DNA of 15,992 nucleotides from OFTM10 sp964196195. GTDB lineage: Bacteria > Actinomycetota > Acidimicrobiia > Acidimicrobiales > Aldehydirespiratoraceae. This document shows, piece by piece, positions 6,740-13,978 of this stretch. The stretch covers positions 1-15,992 of the forward strand of contig CAXMSE010000030.1 of the NCBI GenBank assembly GCA_964196195.1, read 5' to 3'. A program made the position numbers and the translations under genes. Under the pieces are notes generated by a model, which was given only the letters and a program-made list of their open reading frames with translations, searched no databases and was not told the origin of the DNA. How positions within the stretch are numbered: position 1 is the first letter of the stretch; every line of letters begins with the position of its first letter.

Positions 6740-7897
6740 ATGGATCCGGCTGAGGTGGGCTTCGATCCCGCCCGCATTGCACGGGCGCGAGACCTGATGC
6801 GCGTCCAGGTGGAGTCGGGCCGCTCTCCGGGGCTCGCCGCGGTCGTGACCCGGCACGGGCAGGTTGTGCTGGCTGAGGCGTTCGGGGTTCGCAACCTGGC
6901 CGGCGATCCCATGGAGGTCGACTCGGTCTTCCCGATCGCCTCCGGAACTAAGCCGATCACCGCAGCCGTCGTGATGTCGCTCGTGGAGGATGGCGAGATC
7001 GGGCTCAATCAGCGAGTGGTCGACTATTTGCCCGAGCTCCCCGAGACCCTCCGCGGCGTCCTCGTACATCACCTGCTTACTCACACCGGTGGCTTCGAGG
7101 CGCCGACGTGGACGGGCCGGCTGCGCACCCGGATGCTCGAACACGACGAGGAGGACGCCGCTTGGGGACGAGACCGGATCGTAAACGGCTACCTCGGCTG
7201 CATCCCCGACCTTGCCTTGGCGGCCCCGCCCGGCACGGGCATGCTCTACGCCAGCCTCAGCTACGAGATGCTCGGTGAGATCGTGCGGCGGCTCACAGGT
7301 CAGACGTTGGGCGAGGTCATGCGGGTCCGCCTGTTCGAGCCCCTAGGGATGCACGACACATCGATGGTCGTCGACGAGACCCTGCGGCAGCGATTGATCG
7401 AGCCATGGGACGGCCTGCCGATGGCATCGACCACACAGACGATGTTCGGGATCGGCATGGACGTACTGTTGGCCTCGGACTCCGCCGGAGCCGGACTTGT
7501 CAGCACGGCCGCCGACAACGTCACGTTCAGCCGGATGATCCTCGGCGGCGGTGCCCTCGACGGGGTGCGGGTCCTCAGCGAAGCGTCGGTGCGGGCGATG
7601 ACCACCAACCAGATCCCCGGCGTTCCCGACGTGCTCTTCGGCCACAAGGAAGCCTCATGGGGCTATGGCTTCTCCGTGGTCTGCGAGGAGCGGTGGCCCT
7701 ACTTCGGCGGCGGCCTCGTCCCTCCGGGCTCGGTGACCCACAACGGCGCCGGTGGGGTCGACCACTGGATCGACTTCGAGCACCAGATTGCCGGCGCGTT
7801 CTTCGAGATAGTCACCGAGATGTCCCCCCAGTTCGAACCGGTGAGCGGGGCCGGCCACCGGTTCCAGGACGTCATCACTGCCGCGGTGATCGACTGA
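6740..7897 (+). CDS. Second serine hydrolase, beta-lactamase fold
   Basis: This 385-residue protein is of the same superfamily as its upstream neighbour but clearly a different subfamily. Motifs are S68-G-T-K71 (FPIASGTKPITA), Y170-A-S172 (LYASLSYEMLGEIVRR) and H334-N-G336 (VTHNGAGG). LLTHTGGFEAPTW is also characteristic. There is no signal peptide. An excellent ribosome site, AGGAGGGG at 6727-6734, lies five bases before ATG 6740, so that start is preferred over the in-frame GTG at 6719, which precedes the ribosome site. The stop is one base before the ATG of the cyclase-AAA gene, indicating co-translation. Substrate unknown. Confidence 0.92.
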   Translation: MDPAEVGFDPARIARARDLMRVQVESGRSPGLAAVVTRHGQVVLAEAFGVRNLAGDPMEVDSVFPIASGTKPITAAVVMSLVEDGEIGLNQRVVDYLPELPETLRGVLVHHLLTHTGGFEAPTWTGRLRTRMLEHDEEDAAWGRDRIVNGYLGCIPDLALAAPPGTGMLYASLSYEMLGEIVRRLTGQTLGEVMRVRLFEPLGMHDTSMVVDETLRQRLIEPWDGLPMASTTQTMFGIGMDVLLASDSAGAGLVSTAADNVTFSRMILGGGALDGVRVLSEASVRAMTTNQIPGVPDVLFGHKEASWGYGFSVVCEERWPYFGGGLVPPGSVTHNGAGGVDHWIDFEHQIAGAFFEIVTEMSPQFEPVSGAGHRFQDVITAAVID

Positions 7898-7898
7898 C

Positions 7899-10800
7899 AT
7901 GACCGGCACAGGACAGCAGGAGATTCCGGAGGGCACGGTGACGGTGCTGTTCACGGATCTGGTCGACTCGACCCGTCTCAACCAATCGCTCGGCGACGAC
8001 GGAGCCCGCGCCGTCGGCCGCCAGGTCGAGGAGATGGCCCGAACGGTGGTCGCCTCCAACCGCGGCGTGCTCATCAAGGAGATGGGCGACGGGTTGATGG
8101 CCGCGTTCGCATCGGCTCGCCGAGCCGTTGCCGCCGCCCGTGAGATCCAGCTTGAAATGGGCCGCCTTCACCGAGCCGAACTCGCCCGCGGCGTGCAGAT
8201 GCGCATCGGACTGCACACCGGCGAGGTGATCGGCGAAGAGGGCGACATCCATGGTGAGACCGTCATCATCGCCAAACGCATCGAAGGGCTCGCCCCGTCC
8301 GGTGGCATCCTCGCGTCCGAGACCGTCCACGGTGTGCTCGGCACCGCCCGCGACGAACTCGTCGAACAGGGATCGGCCGAGCTGAAGGGCATCGACAACG
8401 AGTGGCGGCTCTACCTCGTCCCCGTGCCCGACGACGACCATTCCGACACGGTGCTTGCCGACAACGCGCCCACTCCCTACGTCGGCCGCGTGGGCGAGCT
8501 CGAGCAGCTCCGAACGGTGCTCGAAGCCGCCACCGCCGGGCACGGGGCCATGGTGCTCATCGGGGGTCCGGCCGGGCTGGGAAAGAGCCGCCTGTCCCGC
8601 GAGACGACCGCCATGGCTGAACGGCTGGGCATGACCGTCTACGCCGGCTATTGCATCGACATGGAGTCGCCACCGCCGTATCAGCCGAGCATCGACCACC
8701 TCGAGCAGGCCGCTCGGGCCGCATCGCCGGAGCTCTTTCGGGCCGCCCTCGGTGTCAACGCGCCCGAGGTCGCGAAGCTGCTTCCATCGCTGCGTCAACG
8801 GTACGACGACATCCCGCCGTCGCCCGAGCTCACACCCGAGCAGGAACGCCGCTACATGCTCCACGGCGTGGGCGAGTTCATCGAACGGGCGGCGAACAAC
8901 CAGCCTCTCCTGCTCACGTTCGAGGACCTTCACTGGGCCGACGAGTCGACGATGCTTCTCCTGCGCCACATCGGCGCCCGGCTAGGCGATGTCCCTCTCG
9001 TGATACTAGGCACCTACCGCGACGATGAACTCGAATCGGACCGACCGCTCACATCGTCGATCGGGCCGCTGATCCGTGACGCCGGTGCCATCGACCTCCA
9101 CCCCCGACTGCTCACCGAGGACGAGGTCGGGACCGTCGTCACTGCCCGAGCAGGACAGGAGGCGCCGGCGGAACTGGTAAACCTCGTCTTCGCCGAGACG
9201 CAAGGCAACCCCTTCTTCGTGGAGGAGCTCTTCCGCCATCTACGCGAGAGCGGCCGATTGTTCGACGACGACGGTGCTTGGCGCTCCGGTTTCGAGATCG
9301 GCGAAACTGAAGTCCCCCAAGGCGTTCGTCTCCTCATCGCCCGCCGTCTCGAGCAACTCGATTCCGACCATCGCAAGGCGCTGGCAACCGCCGCCGTCAT
9401 CGGGCGGACGTTCGCGTTCGGCGAGCTGGCCGCGGTCGTCGGGGGCGACGAGGACGACCTCCTCGACGCTTTGGAGGCAGCCGAGCGAACCCACCTGATC
9501 GAGGAGCTGCCCACCGACAGCGATGCCGGATACCTCTTCGTCCACGAGCAGATCCGCCAAACGCTCATGGGTGAGCTCTCCCTCGCCCGCCGTCAACGCG
9601 TCCATCTTCGGATCGCCGATGCCCTCGAGGCATCGGGCCGCGCATCCGTCGTCGATCTCGCTCATCATCTGCTCTCGGCCGGAGCGGCCGGACCAGCGTC
9701 GCGAATCGTCGCGGCCCTGATCGCGGCCGCCCGGGCCAACATGGAGGCGCTCGCGTTCGGGGACGCGCTGCGCCACATCGCCAACGCCGCGGCGCTGGTC
9801 GACGACGCGGGCCGTCTCGAGTTGGCGCGAATGCAGGCCGACGCGTTGCGTGGCGCGGGAAGGGTCGACGACGCGCTCGCCGTGCTCGAAGTGGAGCGGG
9901 GGCGCACCGCCGACCGAGACGTCGAGATCGCGCTGCGGCTCCAGCGGGTGCAGCTCCTCAACGACCAGTATCGAGCCGGTGAAGGACTGAGCGACGTCGA
10001 TGCGCTCGTCGCAGCGGCAGCGGAGGCCGATGACCCGGCGTTGGAGATAGCGGTGCAGCTCGCCCGCGGCCGGGCCCACTACATCCTGTCGCTCGACCAG
10101 CCTGCCCACGCCGAAGAGTCCCGTCACGCATACGAAGCCGCCTACCTTGCCGCTGAGCGGCACGGCGACAAGGTGAGCATGGCCCGGGCCCTTCTCCCGA
10201 CGACCTGGTTCACCGACTACTGGGTCGACTACGGCCCCATAGCCGCGGCAAACAGCGACGAGGCAATCCGGCTGGCAGAGGAGATCGGCGACGAGGATCT
10301 CCTGCTCGATGCCCAGTCGGCGGCAATGCACCGAGGCGGGGTCGGCTTCAACCGTCATTCCTCGGAGGAGCTGCTCGCCCGGCTCGAGGCGCGGCGCGAC
10401 CCCGTGAAGCTCAATGCACATTGTTTCTGGATGATGTGGCAGTACCTGTCACTCGGGCTGTTCGCAGAGTCGATCGCAACGTGCGACCGGGGGATCGAAC
10501 TCGCCGATCTGATCGGCTCGGCCCCGGTCCAGTACGGCTCGATCAAGGCGATCGCGCTGTCGGAGATGGGGCGCTTCGACGAAGTGGCCGCGGCTATCGA
10601 TCAGGAGGTGACCGATGACGACCATCCGTTCGGACAGGCGATGGCCTCGTTGGCTCGATCGGTCTACCTGACGCGAGTGGCCGCGTGGGAACCGGCCGCA
10701 ATCTCGCTGGCTGACACCCTCGAACGGGCCGAGGCGCTGTCCAGGGTCTGGATGCAGTACTGGGCCGGATCGATCCTCGCGGTCGTGACCACCTACCTAC

Positions 10801-11258
10801 GCGAGGGCGGGTGGGAGGCAGCACCCTCGGGACCCTCCGTACTTGTCGATGAGATACCGACGTTTGGTGAATGGCTCGTTGGCCTCACCGCAGCCGAGAT
10901 CGCCTTCGCAGAACAGCGGTGGGACGACGCGATCACACTCGCTTCCCCGGTGGTCGCGGAAGTTGGTGCCGAGCCGACGCGCGATCAGATGGGTGCCTTT
11001 GAACTCCTCGCTCGGGCCCAGCTTGAGCTGGGCGCCGTCGAAGCCGCTGCGGTCTCCGCGAAGCGTGGTCTGGCCGCAGCCGAGCCGGTGGGCTACGACA
11101 CACTCGTTTGGAAGCTACGGCTGGTGCGGGCGCGAGCCCTCGGCTCGTCGACCGACGAGGCGGAGACGGAGTTTCGAGCGCTGGCCGATCGGATCCCCGA
11201 CCCCGAGCTGCGATGGTGGTTCGAACGTCAGCATCTCGCGCCACGCCGGACTCGGTAG
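7899..11258 (+). CDS. Class III nucleotidyl cyclase-AAA ATPase-TPR regulator
   Basis: This 1119-residue protein begins with a class III cyclase domain (residues 12-175): metal ligands D20 (LFTDLVDST) and D64 (KEMGDG), and purine-selecting K60 and D116 of adenylyl type. The usual transition-state Asn (VN.AAR) is Ile123 (VIIAKR), with Arg127 kept, so catalytic activity may be weak or absent. A P-loop ATPase domain follows, with Walker A GGPAGLGKS (222-230), Walker B LLLTFEDLHWAD (337-348) and GTYRDDE (371-377). From about residue 560 to the end it is helical and TPR-like. No C-terminal LuxR-type helix-turn-helix is present, unlike many relatives. No membrane segment is seen. It probably acts as a cytoplasmic signal-sensing scaffold. 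It is translated directly behind the second hydrolase. Confidence 0.92.
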   Translation: MTGTGQQEIPEGTVTVLFTDLVDSTRLNQSLGDDGARAVGRQVEEMARTVVASNRGVLIKEMGDGLMAAFASARRAVAAAREIQLEMGRLHRAELARGVQMRIGLHTGEVIGEEGDIHGETVIIAKRIEGLAPSGGILASETVHGVLGTARDELVEQGSAELKGIDNEWRLYLVPVPDDDHSDTVLADNAPTPYVGRVGELEQLRTVLEAATAGHGAMVLIGGPAGLGKSRLSRETTAMAERLGMTVYAGYCIDMESPPPYQPSIDHLEQAARAASPELFRAALGVNAPEVAKLLPSLRQRYDDIPPSPELTPEQERRYMLHGVGEFIERAANNQPLLLTFEDLHWADESTMLLLRHIGARLGDVPLVILGTYRDDELESDRPLTSSIGPLIRDAGAIDLHPRLLTEDEVGTVVTARAGQEAPAELVNLVFAETQGNPFFVEELFRHLRESGRLFDDDGAWRSGFEIGETEVPQGVRLLIARRLEQLDSDHRKALATAAVIGRTFAFGELAAVVGGDEDDLLDALEAAERTHLIEELPTDSDAGYLFVHEQIRQTLMGELSLARRQRVHLRIADALEASGRASVVDLAHHLLSAGAAGPASRIVAALIAAARANMEALAFGDALRHIANAAALVDDAGRLELARMQADALRGAGRVDDALAVLEVERGRTADRDVEIALRLQRVQLLNDQYRAGEGLSDVDALVAAAAEADDPALEIAVQLARGRAHYILSLDQPAHAEESRHAYEAAYLAAERHGDKVSMARALLPTTWFTDYWVDYGPIAAANSDEAIRLAEEIGDEDLLLDAQSAAMHRGGVGFNRHSSEELLARLEARRDPVKLNAHCFWMMWQYLSLGLFAESIATCDRGIELADLIGSAPVQYGSIKAIALSEMGRFDEVAAAIDQEVTDDDHPFGQAMASLARSVYLTRVAAWEPAAISLADTLERAEALSRVWMQYWAGSILAVVTTYLREGGWEAAPSGPSVLVDEIPTFGEWLVGLTAAEIAFAEQRWDDAITLASPVVAEVGAEPTRDQMGAFELLARAQLELGAVEAAAVSAKRGLAAAEPVGYDTLVWKLRLVRARALGSSTDEAETEFRALADRIPDPELRWWFERQHLAPRRTR

Positions 11259-11380
11259 CCGGGCCGCGTCATCGGCTGAGAGCGTACGGATCGGTCTGGC
11301 TTTGGGGACGTCCGCCTCTGGCCGGCTTCGGCGAGCCCATAGAGGATGAGCGGGAGAAACGCTGGGAAAGGAGAGCAGCG

Positions 11381-12031
11381 ATGGTTGATGCACCGCCCCC
11401 CGCGGACCTCCCGCCTCCTCCGCCGCCCCTTCCTCAGCCTCGACGAAGCCGAACTGTCTGGATGGTCGTCGCGGCTGTCCTCGCTGGAGCACTCGTCCTC
11501 GGTGGGTTGCTGATTTTCATCTTTGGGGAGGACTTGTTCGGGTCCAATGACGGCACCATCGACAGCTACAACCGAGAGGTACTCGATAGCTGTGACCTGC
11601 CGGAGGACTCGACCCTGGTGCGCACCTATGTCTTACCCGATGTCGACTCGATCGGAGACCCGGTCAGGACCATGTCGTATGTGTGGGCATCGCCGCGAAC
11701 CAGTGACGAGGTCGCGGCCTTCTACGGCATCGACGGGCCAGGTATCTGGACACTGGCCTCGGGCGCTGTGTCCTGCAAGTTCGGCCAGCGACCGTCGGTG
11801 TTGGTGCTCGATCTCTGGTTGCCTGACCAGGCCGAGCCATTGGATCTCCTCACACAGATTTCCGGGCTCCCTGCCGACGCGAACGACGAGTTCTGGGCCG
11901 GACCGGGATCTGAGGTCACCGACGTCGCCCCTCCGCCCGGCGACACCCGGTCGTTCGTCCGGCTGCGGGTCGGCCAGCACGTTGTGAACGGCGTATTCGG
12001 ACTCGGCGCAGATGACATGGCACCTGCCTGA
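11381..12031 (+). CDS. Pro-rich single-pass membrane protein with ectodomain, family unknown
   Basis: This 216-residue protein starts at ATG 11381, preceded by AAAGGAG with seven-base spacing; the frame is open further upstream, but without a better site. Residues 1-20 are proline-rich (PPPADLPPPPPPLPQP), followed by basic RRSR and a transmembrane span at about 26-50 (VWMVVAAVLAGALVLGGLLIFIF). The rest is an extracytoplasmic domain with two cysteines (SCDLPEDS and VSCKFG) that may form a disulfide. N-terminal Pro-rich tails before a single span are common in actinobacterial envelope proteins. It lies 122 bp after the cyclase-AAA gene on the same strand, so it may or may not belong to that operon. 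No function is assigned. Confidence 0.8.
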   Translation: MVDAPPPADLPPPPPPLPQPRRSRTVWMVVAAVLAGALVLGGLLIFIFGEDLFGSNDGTIDSYNREVLDSCDLPEDSTLVRTYVLPDVDSIGDPVRTMSYVWASPRTSDEVAAFYGIDGPGIWTLASGAVSCKFGQRPSVLVLDLWLPDQAEPLDLLTQISGLPADANDEFWAGPGSEVTDVAPPPGDTRSFVRLRVGQHVVNGVFGLGADDMAPA

Positions 12032-12051
12032 CCTGTTCCTTTTCAGAGAAC
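12030..12051 (+). repeat. Intergenic hairpin element, copy 7
   Basis: GAC-CT, stem arm GTTCCT, loop TTTCA, stem arm GAGAAC, with one mismatch. It begins within the stop codon of the Pro-rich membrane protein gene and sits between convergent genes. No second copy lies within 60 bp. Confidence 0.5.
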
Positions 12052-12095
12052 TCATCACCAAAAGTGTGGATTGGTCGGAGCTGGCCGCTGGCGAG

Positions 12096-12386
12096 TCAAT
12101 CCGAGAAGTGGTCGCGGAGATAGGTGAAGGCGGTGATATGAACGCGCCGATTCTGGGCGCCGATCCCGAACGAACAGATGAGCACCTGGTCGGGCTCGGC
12201 TGCCGTTTCGATCCTGACCCAGAACTGGCCCGTCTCGTGGTCTCTGGTGAACGGTGCGTCGAACGGGTCGAGCTCGAGTCGCCGCGCGTATTCGACGGCT
12301 GATTGGATGTCTCCGTCAGGCGGGTCCTCGCGTTCGATCCACTCACGGATGCGGTTGGCCGCATCCGTCTCCCAGTGGCCGGTCAC
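12096..12386 (-). CDS. Unrecognised small protein, candidate toxin paired with Panacea antitoxin
   Basis: This 96-residue protein starts at a GTG overlapping the Panacea gene stop (GTGA), so it is translationally coupled as the second gene. I do not recognise the family. Residues 1-35 are helical and charged (TDAANRIREWIEREDPP, then a second helix). Residues 55-85 look like successive beta strands (QFWVRIETAAEPDQVLICSFGI, then RRVHITAF), and it ends YLRDHFSD. The size and an alpha-then-beta order recall RelE/ParE-like toxins, but no diagnostic residues were found. Toxin identity rests only on the gene context. An opposite-strand frame over the same DNA is less convincing. Confidence 0.68.
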   Translation of the reverse strand: MTGHWETDAANRIREWIEREDPPDGDIQSAVEYARRLELDPFDAPFTRDHETGQFWVRIETAAEPDQVLICSFGIGAQNRRVHITAFTYLRDHFSD

Positions 12387-12952
12387 CGCGGCGAGTACTT
12401 GGCCTCGAGCTCGTCGAGCTCACCGGGGTCGGTCGGAACCCACTCGCCTCCCGCTGCCACGGCCGCGACTCGATCACGAACGACGGGCGTGAGGTCGTTA
12501 TCGTCGGAGAAGAACGCGAGGAGCGAGTCGTGAGGGATGGGCGTGTTTGAACTCGTCGTGTCGTCGCTCTCGGCGAGATCGCGCCATGGGTCTTCGTTGT
12601 GCGTCAGCTTGATGAGATCTCTTGCGCTGAGGTGGCCATAGCGGGAAGCAACCATGAACACGATCTCGAGGACGCCAGCGTCGAACGGCTCATGCTCTGT
12701 GGGAGGGTCGTACTTCTCCGCCCGCCAGAGTTCTGCCACGACGGGGCCGTTGATCCAGGCCTCAATTGTCTCGGCGAAGGCCGGCCGGCCGTTCCACGCG
12801 AGGTGGTGCCCCTGCACGTAGTACAGAAGCTTGTGGATCTTCACGTCTCCGGCCCCGGGCAGCAGCTCTCTCAGGCGCGCGGCGATGGCGGCGGCATGAG
12901 TGGTCACGGCATCGACACTAGCCGGGAGGTCCAGATCACGTTGAGCGAACAT
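12383..12952 (-). CDS. Panacea-domain (DUF4065/SocA-like) antitoxin
   Basis: This 189-residue protein carries the Panacea signature near its N-terminus: VKIHKLLYYVQGHHLAWNG (residues 38-56) followed by ETIEAWINGPVVAELWRAEKY (61-81). Panacea domains occur as promiscuous antitoxins that neutralise unrelated toxins by direct binding, and SocA of Caulobacter belongs to the same group. The C-terminal half holds acidic helices, including SARDLIKLTHNEDPWRDLAES. ATG 12952 is chosen; ATG 12964 is equally possible, and neither has a good ribosome site. An open frame up to 13033 is probably spurious. The gene stop overlaps the GTG of the small downstream protein, forming a bicistronic module, and it is divergent from a MazEF-type pair. 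Confidence 0.88.
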   Translation of the reverse strand: MFAQRDLDLPASVDAVTTHAAAIAARLRELLPGAGDVKIHKLLYYVQGHHLAWNGRPAFAETIEAWINGPVVAELWRAEKYDPPTEHEPFDAGVLEIVFMVASRYGHLSARDLIKLTHNEDPWRDLAESDDTTSSNTPIPHDSLLAFFSDDNDLTPVVRDRVAAVAAGGEWVPTDPGELDELEAKYSPR

Positions 12953-12971
12953 AGGTCTGATCATGCCTGGA

Positions 12972-12998
12972 GGCTGTGACAGCCGGGTCCGCTGTGAC
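12972..12998. promoter_or_regulatory. Possible operator upstream of the Panacea gene
   Basis: GGCTGT and ACAGCC form a perfect 6-bp inverted repeat around one central base (12972-12984). The half-site GCTGTGAC recurs as a direct repeat at 12991-12998, 18 bp on. The location just upstream of the antitoxin start suits a regulatory site. The binding protein is unknown. Confidence 0.35.
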
Positions 12999-13084
12999 CG
13001 GGTGAACACCTTCGGCCCCGGTCCGAAACTCACCCCACGGTGGACCCGCCCCGAACCCCCTGCACAGCTGATGAAGGAAGAGGT

Positions 13085-13113
13085 ATGGCATATCTATGCT
13101 ACGGTAATGCCAT
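13085..13113. promoter_or_regulatory. Operator/promoter of the MazEF-type module
   Basis: ATGGCAT (13085-13091) and ATGCCAT (13107-13113) form an inverted repeat. A nested inverted repeat, GCATA-TC-TATGC, spans 13088-13099. TATGCT at 13095-13100 is a plausible -10 for a transcript with an almost absent leader. The arrangement mirrors the operator of the first module and would suit autorepression by the ribbon-helix-helix antitoxin. Confidence 0.55.
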
Positions 13114-13351
13114 GACTCGCACGCGTATCAGCACTACGGTCGATCAGGATCTGCTTGAGGACGCGCGAAGTACCGGCGCCGGAGCCAACGATGCGGAGCT
13201 CATCGATGCCGCGCTCGCGTCCCTACTCGCCCACTACCGTCGAGTCGATACCGATGAACGCTACGCAAGGGCGTACACAGATCATCCGCCCGACGAGCCC
13301 GACGAGTGGGGCGACCTCGCGTCGTTTCGAGACGCGGCCTCCGCCACATGA
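13112..13351 (+). CDS. MazE-like ribbon-helix-helix antitoxin
   Basis: From ATG 13112 the protein has 79 residues. The N-terminus (TRTRISTTVDQDLLEDARS...NDAELIDAALASLLAHYR) is a ribbon-helix-helix DNA-binding domain. The acidic, disordered tail (DHPPDEPDEWGDLASFRDAASAT) is the type that masks a MazF surface. An in-frame ATG at 13085 has a better ribosome site (AAGGA six bases upstream), but that start would place the palindromic promoter inside the gene, so leaderless or near-leaderless initiation at 13112 is preferred. The stop overlaps the toxin ATG (ATGA). Confidence 0.85.
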   Translation: MTRTRISTTVDQDLLEDARSTGAGANDAELIDAALASLLAHYRRVDTDERYARAYTDHPPDEPDEWGDLASFRDAASAT

Positions 13352-13674
13352 GCGGCCCGCCCCGACGAGGGGAGGTGTGGTGGTGCGAACCACCGGCGAT
13401 CGGTCGTCGCCCGGTCGTGGTGCTCAGTCGCGACGCCGCGATCCCTCGCCTTCGTCGTGCGCTTGTGGCCCCGTGCACGACCACGATCCGAGGCCTGCCG
13501 AGTGAGGTCTTGCTCGAACCCGGCGACGATCCCGTTCCCCTGCCAAGCGCGGTGAGTCTCGACTCCGTCGAGTCGGTTTCCGTCGCGGTGCTGACCGACC
13601 GAATTGGCTCCCTAAGCGGTCGGCGCATGCAGGATGTGTGTGCGGCGCTTGCCGTCGCGACGGATTGCGGATGA
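13348..13674 (+). CDS. MazF/PemK-family endoribonuclease toxin
   Basis: This 108-residue protein has the MazF fold signatures in order: RRGEVWWCEPP at the N-terminus, GRRPVVVLSRD, VAPCTTTIRGLPSEVLLEP, then AVSLDSVESVSVAVLTDRIGSLS. Arg of the RGEVW/GRRP region and Thr of the TTTIRG region are those associated with RNA cleavage in this family. MazF toxins cut mRNA or tRNA at short sequences and cause growth arrest unless bound by the antitoxin. Length is normal and the key residues look intact, unlike the Doc-like protein at the left end. It is coupled to its antitoxin by a 4-bp overlap. Target sequence unknown. Confidence 0.9.
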   Translation: MSGPPRRGEVWWCEPPAIGRRPVVVLSRDAAIPRLRRALVAPCTTTIRGLPSEVLLEPGDDPVPLPSAVSLDSVESVSVAVLTDRIGSLSGRRMQDVCAALAVATDCG

Positions 13675-13705
13675 TGGATCTTCGAGCCCGGCGACCAAGG
13701 CCAGC

Positions 13706-13727
13706 GACTCGTTCTTAGGTCAAGAAC
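13706..13727 (+). repeat. Intergenic hairpin element, copy 8 (best stem)
   Basis: GAC-TC, stem arm GTTCTT, loop AGGTC, stem arm AAGAAC. All six pairs are Watson-Crick. It carries the exact shared 11-mer and lies 32 bp after the MazF stop. Confidence 0.75.
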
Positions 13728-13762
13728 CGATGATGACCGGTTCATTGCAGCAGGCTGTCCAT

Positions 13763-13784
13763 GACCCGTTCCTGGCGGAGAAAT
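13763..13784 (+). repeat. Intergenic hairpin element, degenerate copy 9
   Basis: GAC-CC, arm GTTCCT, GGCGG, then AGAAAT. The 5' half matches the family (GACYCGTTCYT) but the 3' arm is largely lost. It lies 57 bp after copy 8. Confidence 0.35.
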
Positions 13785-13919
13785 GGACTGACCTGCTCTG
13801 AAGTGAAGGTCACAGGAAGCATTGATCATCACGTCCCACCAGTGCTGGATCTCGAGGGCGAAACTGGGGGATAGGAGATTTCGGGGTGTCGTGTCTCTGT
13901 AGGTGAGCGTGTTCTCGGG

Positions 13920-13949
13920 TTGGCTAACCGTGCTTCGTTGAGCTATGAC
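13920..13949 (+). promoter_or_regulatory. Candidate promoter of the SLH/beta-helix gene
   Basis: TTGGCT (13920-13925) and TATGAC (13944-13949) are separated by 18 bp and resemble a housekeeping-sigma promoter. The implied transcript start is near 13956, leaving about 23 leader bases that include GGGAG before the ATG at 13979. Judged by eye only. Confidence 0.35.
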
Positions 13950-13978
13950 GGGTCGTATCGTTCAAGCTGGGAGTCGGA

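Larger units (their letters stand above)
13675..13978. other. Intergenic stretch before the SLH/beta-helix gene
   Basis: About 300 bp without a supported gene. It contains hairpin elements at 13706 and 13763 and, near its end, a candidate promoter. A short frame covering the repeats reads MMTGSLQQAVHDPFLAEKWTDLL but is too short, with no ribosome site, to call. Confidence 0.5.

Noticed and set aside
7875..10421. Long minus-strand frames (364 and 393 codons) opposite the cyclase-AAA gene
   Set aside because: High-GC codon bias creates long antisense frames. The plus strand has full catalytic motifs and continuous domain structure.
11108..11380. 91-codon upstream extension of the Pro-rich membrane protein
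   Set aside because: It overlaps the end of the cyclase-AAA gene in another frame and is Arg-rich, while ATG 11381 has a good AAAGGAG site.
12953..13033. 27-codon upstream extension of the Panacea gene
   Set aside because: The Panacea domain is complete from 12952, and the extension crosses the dyad at 12972-12984 and lacks a ribosome site.
13706..13727. Hairpin elements as SOS (LexA) boxes
   Set aside because: The Gram-positive LexA box has GAAC before GTTC with four bases between. Here the order is reversed (GTTC...GAAC) with a wider gap.
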